Shown here: one piece after another, positions 31,601-41,300 of the stretch
How positions within the stretch are numbered: the stretch's first letter is position 1
Layout of the letters: every line of letters starts with the position of its first letter
NCBI GenBank assembly: GCA_030068145.1
Contig: JAPJBO010000457.1
Coordinates: 1-64,000, forward strand
DNA: 64,000 nt
Source of the DNA: Diplonema papillatum
Lineage: Eukaryota > Euglenozoa > Diplonemea > Diplonemida > Diplonemidae
Reading direction: 5' to 3'
Notes under the pieces: model-generated
Seen by the model: the letters and a program-made list of their open reading frames with translations, nothing else
The model's database searches: none
Told to the model about the DNA's origin: nothing
Made by a program: the position numbers and the translations under genes

Positions 31601-34600
31601 CGCCGAGCTCAGCGCGAAAGACGCGGAAGCGAGGTATCTTTTTAGTACTAACAATCTTGCGGGTTGCACTTCGATGTGTTGTGCAAGGCTAAAAAGACGT
31701 AGGCAAGCGTGTTTTGGTGGTCAATCAGAATTCCTTGCCTGAATATACACAGGGTTAATACAAGTGGGAAAACGATCACCCGGCACGCACAAACAAAATA
31801 TAAGATCGAAGATCTTAGCAGATTAATACCTATTCCGACGAGAACTAGCACTTGTACAAAGCTTATTATCTCGCCGCTCCCGAGAAAAACACCGTAATTT
31901 TACCCCTCGCTTGAAACGTTGGAGGAGATGAGAAGCTCGTCACCGGCAAACCGTGGCGTTTGCACTTGCGTCCTGGATCCAGTTTTAGGTAATCATCATC
32001 ATCATTAGTTTTGCATGAGCTGCGGTTGTGCGAGTGACGAGATCTTACTTTTAAAGCAAAATAATAAACCAAAACTACGCATTTCTTTCTGTCAGCCTGC
32101 TTCGTAGGAAATTCTTGAGGACGAGACTAGTTGCGAAATTTCAAGGGTCTCCCCACTATCGCAACAACATTCCAATCTCAAAGGAGGCAAATGTGTTGTA
32201 GCCCACACGAAACACAGGTAAATTCTGGGTTCAGCGCTCCCCCTCCAGCCTCAGTCGAAATGAGCACAAGGCAGTCCCTCGAGTATTTTTTCCAAACATG
32301 AAAGGTTGGAGGAATGAGAAGCTCGTCGCCGCAAACCATGGCGTTTTAACAATATTCCAATCTCAAAGAAGGAAAAAAATGTGCTGTAACCCACACAGTA
32401 TACGGTTCTCGATCACCTGCTTTGTGTTTTGTATGAGCACCTGCTTTGTGTTTTGTATGAGCACCTGCTTTGTGTTTTGTATGAGCACCTGCTTTGTGTT
32501 TTGTATGAGCACCTGCTTTGTGTTTTGTATGAGCACCTGCTTTGTGTTTTGTATGAGCACCTGCTTTGTGTTTTGTATGAGCACCTGCTTTGTAGAAAAT
32601 TCCCTTCCTGAGAATAATGCGAACCCCCCCTTTTACAAAGAAGACTCGATGTTGGCCTGCAACGAGAACGGTGGTCTTCTTGCCAGCAGGTGCGTGAGAC
32701 AAATAATGGAGGGGAAGCCACTCTACGAACTCGCGCAAACCAAGTTCCAACACGCCATAGGCGACACGAGCAGACTCACCGCGACGAAAGAACGCGCCTC
32801 GAAGCGCGTCTGCGTGAGCTGGAGGGCGAGCGCCACAAGATGCAACAACAGGTACTGCCTCTTTTGTGTGTTCGGCAGCTCGACTGACCAGATTTTGTGT
32901 GGCAGTTTGACTGACCAGATCTTGTACGACAGTTTGACTTAATAGATTTTGTTCGGCTTGACTGACCACTTCTGACCAGATGTACAGCAGTTTGACTCAA
33001 CAGATTTTGTACGGCAGCCTGAGCTCCAGAAAAAATGTATGACTAAGTGGGTTTGACCAACACTGTAAGGTCAAAACCGAAAAAAACCAGAATTCTAGAA
33101 TAAACTTGCAAACGCAAAAAATACTAGACGTAAATGCTTCGACTCCGAATGGAAGGGAGGAAATATAGAGGTACCTACCCTCCCCCGTGCATAAGATGGA
33201 TGAAAAACTCGGGTTTTGGCAGTATCCATCTTAAACACGGGGCACTGTAGACTACAGTGTAGTCACTTTGCACAGGGGTACCTCATCCCCGTGTTTAAGA
33301 TGGATTGGCATTCTCGCCCGTTATCCATCTTAATCAAGGGGCTTTGGCTATCCATCTTATGCACAGGTGGGGGTAGGTAAGGGGCAAATACAAAACAAAC
33401 ACAATCTGATTTGTCGTAAAACGCTACTCTTTCTATAACGTACATATAAAACGTGGGCGGCCCTGAGATTACCCTCAGGTGACACCACTTTATCTTTAGC
33501 CACACTTCAACGTTCTTCGCTTACACCACCGTGCGTTGCTTTCTCACTCAGGACTTTGACCTGTTGTGTTTGTGTGATTTGTCGTGTAGGGGTAGACCCG
33601 CATGACCTCACGTCCGTTCAACACGTGGTTCGGTAGTTACCGCACTTGGGATCCCTTCTGTTCTTTTTCGGGCAGCATCGTAGAGCATTTCCTTTCAAGC
33701 TGGCGCTTTGTAAATAACAAACGAACCCCAGGAGCGCCTCGTGCCGCCAGCGCGCGGCAAGGCGACGTCGCCCCGCGGGGGCACCCGGGTGCACTTGGAC
33801 CTGCGGTCGCTCGCGATGGGCCTCGACTTGCACAGCCCGCCGCACCTGCGGCGCCGCGCGCCGCCCCGACGCCGCCCCGGTCGGCCTCGAGCGCCAACAA
33901 CAACAACGTGTGCTTCACGCCGCGGCGCGACGTCACACTGCCGACGAGCCGGCGGCGGGTGTTTGTTCGGTCACGCGGCGCGGGGTCCTGTCCGCTTTTT
34001 ACGGCACCTGGAGGTGACACTGGCTGTGGAAGGCGCTCCGGAGGAGGAGCTGGACTTCGCCTGACACTGCAGGAAAGTAGGACAAAGTGAGGTTGACAAA
34101 AGTATTTCCGGCTCAGTGAACAGAGCCGGACCCCTCAAAACCGAAAATCCAGAATCCTGGAATAACCCTTGAATTTGGCAAACGCCGAAAAAAAAACTAC
34201 TACCACGACTATAATTTGTGCAGTCGATCGTCACAGATTGTTTGCTGCATATCAGGTTCAAACTACTACTACGACCATAAAACCCCGGGTCTCTAAGTCA
34301 ACTTGCCCTCTAAAAAACAAACAAACCACCAGGAGCGCCTCGTGCCACCAGCGCGCGGCAAAGCGACGTCGCCCCGCGGGGGCACCCGGGTGCACTTGGA
34401 CCTGCGGTCGCTCGCGATGGGCCTCGACTCGCACAGCCCGCCGCACCTGCGGCGCCGCGCGCCGCCGCCGTCGCTGGTGTCGACGCCGCCCCGGTCGGCC
34501 TCGGGCGCCAACAACAACAACGTGTGCTTCACGCCGCGGCGCGACGTCACCCCGCCGACGAACCGGCGGCGGGCGCTCGGCCGGCGGGAGCGGACGGCAT

Positions 34601-35538
34601 CGGCGCTTTGCTCGGCCACGCGGCGCGGGGTCCTGTCCGCGTTTTACGGCACCTGGAGGTGGCACTGGCTGTGGAAGGCGCTCCGGAGGAGGCGGAGCGA
34701 AAAAGCAGAGCTCGACGTGTCGCGGCGGCTGGTCCGCCAGGTGCGCAGCGAGGCGCGCTGCCTCGGCCACCTCCGCGGCTTGATGCTCGTCGACGGCTGC
34801 TTCTCCCGCCTGCGGCGGTTCCGCGCCCGCAGCAGGCACCGGCGGGCGAATTTGGCCCTGCTCTCGTGGCTATGCCACAGGTCCGCGCTCGACCGGGCGT
34901 GGGTCAACCTACGGGTAAACCGGTGGCGGGCGCGCTGCGCCCGTGGGGGGTATCCAGGGGATTTGAGGCCTGCCGCCACTGCGGAGCTTCCGGGTGAGTT
35001 GTACCGGCAGCTGCGGTTGCAGCTCGCAGAGTCCGCGTCGCTCCGGCGCGAGACGCAGAGCGACTTCGCCCGGCAGACCCTGCTGATGCAGGATGCCGTC
35101 ACCAGCCTGACCGGGGAGCTTGTCACGCAGACCAGGGCCCGCCGGGACATGCTCAATGCCGTGCGCAACCTGGCTTCGTCCCTCCAGACCGCGCAAGCCA
35201 GCCTGCGTTCCGGGCACCCGGATGCCGTCGCAAGGGCCTCGTTTGCCGTCGGGAGCGCTCGCGAGCTTGCTGTCTGGATCACGTCCACGTTCCCGGCGCC
35301 GACGGAGGCCGCAGGCGACTCGAGGCCGGCGAGTCCACCGACGACGTCGCCGCCGCTGTCGCACCTGCCCGCGCCGATGCTGGCGCCGGCGGAGCAGGGG
35401 ACGCCGCCGCCGTCGCGTGCGCTGCTGGCCGCCCGGCACTTTCCCGCGCATCGGCTGCGGAGCGGTTCTCCTGTCGACTTCTGCTCTGTTGTGACGCCGA
35501 AGGAGGCGTTCTTCTACGACGGTGGGATGCTCGGCTAG
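28671..35538 (+). CDS. Five-exon gene for a long coiled-coil protein (893 aa, predicted)
   Basis: Proposed exons are 28671-29418, 30184-30440, 31254-31633, 32761-32851 and 34333-35538. All have GT donors and AG acceptors, and the phases match (1, 0, 2, 0), giving 894 codons including the stop. Exon 1 opens with a Pro/Ser-rich head, then heptad-like helix from about residue 65 (VVQLKRQLAARDRQLAEA) to the exon end. Exons 2-4 continue it: FEQLSEDLQEQVDSLQRQL, VTALEKKLQAQAHQ, RLEARLRELEGERHKMQQQ. Exon 5 encodes a disordered Pro/Arg segment, an Arg/Trp-rich region (FYGTWRWHWLWKALRRRR), another helical stretch, and a tail ending AFFYDGGMLG. It resembles a cytoskeletal or centrosomal scaffold by composition only; I recognise no family. 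Exon 2's acceptor is ambiguous by 9 or 21 bp, all in phase. Exon 1 and exon 5 have tandem copies around the gene. Confidence 0.65.
29419..30183 (+). repeat. Intron 1, filled by a TGACTGACTAGTTTCAT minisatellite
   Basis: From about 29430 to 30010, units of ATGACTGACTAGTTTCAT alternate with AGTCCGGCTTAT in roughly 30-50-bp periods, decaying towards the 3' side. A C/A-rich stretch (CACACAACACCCACC) precedes the acceptor. The repeat lies entirely inside the predicted intron. Confidence 0.7.
30441..31253 (+). repeat. Intron 2 with a 68-bp tandem repeat
   Basis: TCCTTGACTGGGAAGGAGCA, TGTCTAGACTCTG and TCCTTGACTGGGAGAGAGCC, TGTTTGGACTCTG alternate between about 30492 and 30630 and reappear at 30815-30880. 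The segment 31015-31172 (GACTTTGACCTGTTGTGTTT, then CCGTTCAACACGTGGTTCGG) is duplicated in intron 4 at 33518-33661. Confidence 0.7.
31634..32760 (+). repeat. Intron 3 with a dispersed element and a 24-bp tandem repeat
   Basis: The donor GTATC is followed at once by a dispersed repeat (31639-31800, TTTTTAGTACTAACAATC) whose second copy is at 60948-61110. Positions 32413-32595 hold about eight tandem copies of the 24-bp unit GAGCACCTGCTTTGTGTTTT + GTAT. The segment AGAAGCTCGTC with nearby GGCGTTT occurs twice (31930, 32320), and a related CCAATCTCAAAG block occurs at 32170 and 32360. The open frame over the 24-mer array encodes an 8-residue repeat only because 24 is divisible by three. Confidence 0.7.
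33172..33379. mobile_element. MITE-like inverted-repeat element (208 bp) in intron 4
   Basis: Outer ends TACCTACCCTCCCCCGTGCA + TAAGATGGAT and the complement of ATCCATCTTA + TGCACAGGTGGGGGTAGGTA form about 30-bp terminal inverted repeats with three mismatches. The ATCCATCTTA motif also occurs inverted twice inside, next to ACACGGGG. There are no coding frames. Confidence 0.7.
33732..34070 (+). pseudogene. Upstream frameshifted copy of exon 5 start
   Basis: Begins after CCCCAG exactly like exon 5 (ERLVPPARGKATSPRGGTRV). A 13-bp deletion at the CCGCCGTCGCTGG position shifts the frame, so splicing of exon 4 to this copy would give a shorter protein ending at about 34064 (EELDFA). It could be a dead duplicate or an alternative terminal exon. 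Confidence 0.65.
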
Positions 35539-37493
35539 AGACTCCTGTGGTTGACGCACCTTTTGCCGGGTGCCCAAGACACTTTGCACGGTGCCGGTTG
35601 CACCGGTTTTCGTCCAAAACAGCCGCCAGCTCCCCGTCTGGATCGCATCCAGCCTTTTTCTCCCCCACCCGACGAGTCCTCCGACGACGTCGCCATTTTC
35701 CCGTGCATCGGCTGCGGAGCGGTTCACCTGTCGACCTCTGCTCCGTCGCTACGCCGAAGGAGGCGTTCTTCTACGACGGTGGGATGCTCGGCTAGAGACT
35801 CCTGTGGTTGACGCACCTTTTGCCGGGTGCCCAAGACACTTTGCACCATCTGAATCGCATGCAGCTTCCCTCCACCTTCGGACTCCGACGGGCGAATCCT
35901 CTGGCGATGTCGCCGCCTTTGTCGCACCTCGAGGCTGATGCCGGCGGAGCAGGGGACGCCCGTCGCGTGCGCTGCTGGCCGCCCGGCACTTTTTCTCGCG
36001 CATAGGCTGCGGAGTGGTTCTTCTGTCCACCTTTGCTCTGTTGTGACGCCGAAGGAGGCGTTCTTCACGACGGTGGGATGCTCGGCTAGCGTCCCCCTTC
36101 GCTGTGGCTGGCAAGCTTCTTGTGGTTGACGCACATTCTGCGGGTGCCCAAGACACTTTGCACGGTGCCGGTTGCACCGGTTTTCGTCCAAAACAGCCGC
36201 CAGCTCCCCATCTGGATCGCATCCAGCCTTTTTCTCCCCCACCCGACGAGTCCTCCGACGACGTCGCCATTTTCCCGTGCATCGGCTGCGGAGCGGTTCA
36301 CCTGTCGACCTCTGCTCCGTCGCTACGCCGAAGGCGGCGTTCTTCTACGACGGTGGGATGCTCGGCTAGAGTCTCTTGTGGTTGACGCGCCTTCTGCCGG
36401 GTGCCCAAGACACTTTGCACCATCTGAATCGCATGCAGCTTCCCTCCACCTTCGGACTCCGACGGGCGAATCCTCTGGCGATGTCGCCGCCTTTGTCGCA
36501 CCTCGATGCTGATGCCGGCGGAGCAGGGGACGCCGCCGCCGTCGCGTGCGCTGCTGGCCGCCCGGCACTTTTTCTCGCGCATAGGCTGCGGAGTGGTTCT
36601 TCTGTCCACCTTTCCTCTGTTGTGACGCCGAAGGAGGCGTTCTTCACGACGGTGGGATGCTCGGCTAGCGTCCCCCTTCGCTGTGGCTGGCAAGCTTCTT
36701 GTGGTTGACGCACATTCTGCGGGTGCCCAAGACACTTTGCACGGTGCCGGTTGCACCGGTTTTCGTCCAAAACAGCCGCCAGCTCCCCGTCTGGATCGCA
36801 TCCAGCCTTTTTCTCCCCCACCCGACGAGTCCTCCGACGACGTCGCCATTTTCCCGTGCATCGGCTGCGGAGCGGTTCACCTGTCAACCTCTGCTCCGTC
36901 GCTACGCCGAAGGAGGCGTTCTTCTACGACGGCGGGATGCTCGGCTAGAGTCTCTTGTGGTTGACGCGCCTTCTGCCGGGTGCCCAAGGCACTTTGCACC
37001 GTCTGAATCGCATGCAGCTTCCCTCCACCTTCGGACTCCGACGGGCGAATCCTCTGGCGATGTCGCCGCCTTTGTCGCACCTCGATGCTGATGCCGGCGG
37101 AGCAGGGGACGCCGCCGCCGTCGCGTGCGCTGCTGGCCGCCCGGCACTTTTTCTCGCGCATACGCTGCGGAGTGGTTCTCCTGTCGACCTTTGCTCTCTT
37201 GTGACGCTGAAGGAGGCGTTCTTCTACGACGGTGGGATGCTCAGCTAGCGTCTCCCTTTGCTGTGGCTGGCAAGCTTCTTGTGGTTAATGCACATGCCCA
37301 AGACACTTTGCACAGTGCCGGTTGCACCGATTTTCGTCCAAAATAGCCGCCAGCTCCCATCTGGATCGCATCCAGCCTTTTTCTCCCCCAGCGGACTCCG
37401 ACGAGTCCTCCGACGACGTCGCCATTTTCCTGCGCATCGGCTGCGGAGCGGTTCACCTGTCGACCTCTGCTCCGTCGTTACGCCGAAGGAGTG
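35539..37493 (+). repeat. Tandem array derived from the 3' end of exon 5 (579-bp higher-order repeat)
   Basis: The segment ending GGTGGGATGCTCGGCTAG (stop of exon 5, 35538) recurs with ends at 35795, 36090, 36369, 36669, 36948 and 37248, and a partial unit follows. Two unit types alternate, one with GTTTTCGTCCAAAACAGCCG (about 279 bp) and one with CATCTGAATCGCATGCAGCT (about 300 bp), making a 579-bp higher-order period. Several units keep the frame ending TPKEAFFYDGGMLG and the same stop. Confidence 0.8.
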
Positions 37494-38386
37494 AAGGCCG
37501 GACTGACCAAGAAAAGAAGCGCGATTGTAGCCGAAAGCTGGCGTTCCGCAACTTCAATCAAACCGAGGGGCTCCCTATCTCGTGAAATGCTTTCAGGATC
37601 CTGACTTGCATTCACACACAGTCTGCAACGGCTTGCAGGCGAGCCAACGTACACACACATGTATCGTAGAAACGCGTTGCATTTGAGCGAGCCTATGCCG
37701 GCTAGTTCTTGTGGACGGCGTGTTTAGATGTTGTTAGATGACCGAAAATAAAAAGAAATCGCGGAAGCGACCGATTCAAACAAATGCAAGCCTGACCCGA
37801 TGCGCCTGCTTTCGCCTTTCGACTCTTCATTTGCGCGTCTATGTAAGATTCCGCGTGCAACGTAGAATCTACGACAGTGAGATGCACCTCAGACCTACCA
37901 TTCACCGCTCCGCGCGTTGTAAGTCAAGCGAGGTCTCCTTATCCCCATCCATCACCTACCAGTGACCACCACAGGGGTCGTTCAAGACCAGTTCTTGAAA
38001 TGTACTGCAGTTCGAGAGCGGGAATGAAATCTTGCGGCAAAACCTTTCAGTTGGAGTCTCGAAGGCTTGGAGACTCCGTTCTCCCTCCTCCCGGACAAAG
38101 CTACTAGCTACTTGTCTACGGACGAAGGTGCGCAGTGCGAAGGTTTGCATGATTGCACATTGCTAGTGCGCACTACCAACCTCGAACTTCTTTCCCCAGA
38201 CCTGTGCGTGCACCTCTTTGAATGAGGCTACTTTGCATACTCCGCTCTTCAGTTCGTGCCAACGAAGTGCACTGTTGCCAGTCTCTATACGATATGGGGC
38301 TTCATGGCGGCGCCCTCTTATCGCTAACACACACCAACCCAAGCAAGCTGCTCAGGTGTACTTTTCGAACAATCCCGCACCGAACC
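37494..38386. other. Intergenic, upstream of giant gene 1
   Basis: Unique sequence, no gene recognised. The last 60 bp resemble the leader of giant gene 2: ACACACACCAACCCAAGCAA here against CACACAGCACCCCAAGCAAG there, each ending in an ACCATGGCTGGCCAGGC start context. Confidence 0.45.
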
Positions 38387-41300
38387 ATGGCTGGCCAGGC
38401 TGCAGGCGACGCTGCATTGGTACTCACCAATGAGCTCCGGGTCGCGCCCCCCGATTTTCAGTTTAGAGATGCGGTCAACCTTCTCAAGCGTTTCTGCCAA
38501 TCGAAGCAGACACAAACAGCGACGAGCTTCAGCTTGGTATCCGCGAGCATGCATCAACCCCTACGAGTCTCTCTCTCAGCGGAGTGTCTACAGCGTGTGG
38601 TCCTGTGGGTGGACCGCGTATTCGAGGTTCTCCCTCGGTTTGCGTGCGCGCTGGTGCGGTCGCCGTCCACATCTGATGAAGTTGACGACGTGGTGAACGT
38701 GGGGGTTTTAGCGCTCGAAGCGTGGACGCATCAAGTACGTTCTTACTTCAACTTGCATGGAACGGAGCGAGCTACTGGCGCCGAGTGCACAAGTTCGATC
38801 ATCCTATCGTGCGGTTCTGTGTCCTCGGAGTTGTTCATAGAGTTCTGCAACGAGTTCCATACTCTTGCAACAGCGACTGAGAACAATGTCATGAAGTTGT
38901 CATTCACACCCGGTGTCGTTGCAGGTCTCGTCGAGCAAGCCATAGAAGTCGTTACGGCGCAAGCAACAGGCAATCCGAAGGTTACCGACGCTTTGAGCCA
39001 AACCAGAACCGGCTTCACCGACGCAAAACATCTCGCCGCCCAGGGGGGAGCCATGGCGTGGGCTTTCGCGCGCGAAGCTGCGCGTCACGCGCTTACCGAA
39101 GAACCTGGCGACTACTTGGTCGCCCAGTCCCGGTCCGATTTGGAGACGGTCCTCTTGCAGGTGGAGATGTGCGCGTGGGTGCTGGAGCGCCATGTGACTG
39201 CGATCGAACTTCAGAAACACTTGGATGTAGCAGATCTAGACGTCGCCGCAGGTCTTCTAAGACGGATAGCTGCAGATTGCAGCGGCCTCTCTTCTCAGGG
39301 CCTCTCCGTCGAGGGCGTGGACGCATGCTGCTTGGGCATAAAAGAGCGCCTCGACAGTCTGCAGTGCCTTCATTGGGATGCGGAGGCTAACGAGTACCAG
39401 CTCCCCGAACTCGTCTCAGTTGCACAGTCGCCCGAGGACCACGTGCGACCTCCAGTCATCCAATTGGCACCACTCGCTGCAGACCGTCCTGCCGTATCGG
39501 TTCGGGACGCGGCAATCGTTGCGCAGCGTTGCAAAAATGTCATGCTCAGTGACGCTACCGATTTTGCAACGCTCAACACATGGAAATCCCGAGTCAGTTT
39601 GTCGCAAGACTCTGAGTTGCTCATCCTTGCCACTGCGGAGCGGGTTTTCTGGTCGAAGTGCACTTCGTGCCTGGAAGCTCGTGGCGCCCTGCCGCTATCT
39701 GAAATAGACGAAATGTCCAGAGCGCAGACGTGGTACCGGAGCGTCTCGCACGGTGTCCTAAGCTGTGAGTCTACCTTCAGCTCCCAGGGCTTGTCCATCG
39801 GTGTGGCATACCTACGCAGCAAGGAGATGCTGGTGGTGTGGGCAGCTGCGTGCCTCACACATTGGGCGTGCGAAACAAACGAAGGACCCTGGAACGGCGG
39901 ACTGGAGCTGTGTCGCCTTCCGATCGCCGCAGAGGAGCTGCAGCACCTTGTGCTGAGGTCAGCAGCTGAGGTCAACGCCATGAAGATGGTGGCGTCATAC
40001 ATCGAAGGGTGTTCACGCCGCACCGGTGGTGGCATCTTTGACAGCCGCACGATTAAGACACTCGCAAACTACGTGGTCAACCGTGACAACGACCTGCGCC
40101 AGTTACGCGAGGCGATCCTTTCCGCCGACCAAACGCGTGTGCAGAGACACTGGGACACGATCAAAGGACGGAAGATGCAGCTTGAAACACTTCGGGCTGA
40201 GCTCGCCGAAGAGGAGTCCAAATCAGACATCTATGACTTCACCCGGTGCACTACTGTAAACAGTCTGCGGCGGCGTATCGCACATCTCGACCGACCTCCG
40301 GCACCAATCTGCATGTGTCTTCCTTCAGAGACATCAGAGGCCAACGTTGTGGTCTTCTTCCTATCGTGTCCCGCCCCGCTGGCACAGTCGTTCTCCCTAC
40401 TATTTGAAGCTCAAGACATGTTATTGCCACGCAAACCAGAGAGTCTGACGACAAGTGGCTTCACTTTGAGTCTGTTCCAGGCTCCCTGCAAAAACAACGG
40501 ATTGCCATGGTCGGATTACGTAAACACCCAAAGAAGTGGGGGGTCCACCGCGACGCGTGATGACGTCTTTCTCTCGTGGTCACGTTCAGACGAACGACCA
40601 CGAAGCTGGGGCCCGTCAACAGTCAGCTTGTACAGCTCCCCGAATGACGGAGTCTGGTGGCCTGATAATTGCTCGAAGAGACTCTGCTGGGTTGAAGGAC
40701 GGGACCCTTTTTTCGGCAGCGCAAAACAACGGATGACAGCAGAAGTATACACGGAAGCTCTTCCAGAAGGGATCTTCAAGCCCCTGCAATGGGCAATGTA
40801 CGTTTCGTCTGGAGATGACAAGGCCAAGGACCTGACGAGATCCAATAAGTGGATCGCTGATCAGACTCGACTACGCCAAGCAAGTGGGTTTGACAAGAAG
40901 GCATTACAGGCGTTCACATGCCTGAGAGCTGGCCCCCGACAGCAGCACCGGCGCGTGTGCGCTCTTCTTCGCGAAGACTCGCTGTGTCTCACGAACAAAG
41001 CTGTCCGCACACTCCTCCGACAGGCGATGCACGCTGTCGGACCATTGACGAGCGACTTGAATCTCGTCTGGCACCTCGATTCGGAGGTGCATGGCCTCCG
41101 CGATGTGCTCATGCGGGTCGTTGCAGAAAAAGTGGATACCTTGCGGGATCTCATGCGGGAAGCAGATGCCGCGTTGATCATTTCGGACCTCTGCTCTTAC
41201 ATAACCGAGTGGGAAGCCGGGCCAGACGCACACAAACTTGCAGAGAGTGCAGAAGAAATGTGCTGGAGCTGGGCTGTTTCTGCACGGAACGACCGAGAAG

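Larger units (their letters stand above)
32852..34332 (+). other. Intron 4, containing a MITE and a copy of exon 5
   Basis: The intron begins GTACTG and ends ACCACCAG. It holds a TGACTGACCAGATTTTGT-type short repeat at the start, a 208-bp inverted-repeat element (33172-33379), a duplicated piece of intron 2 (33478-33661), a frameshifted exon-5 copy (33732-34070) and the CACAGATTGTTTGCTGCATA leader-type repeat (34230). Confidence 0.55.

Noticed and set aside
32298-32942. 214-codon frame with repeated MSTCFVFC
   Set aside because: Generated by a 24-bp tandem repeat inside predicted intron 3; all three plus frames and the minus frames are open there.
38222-38386. Longer N-terminus for giant protein 1 (start at 38222)
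   Set aside because: Homology with copy 2 begins at MAGQAAGDA in an ACCATGG context; the upstream codons differ between copies and resemble leader sequence.
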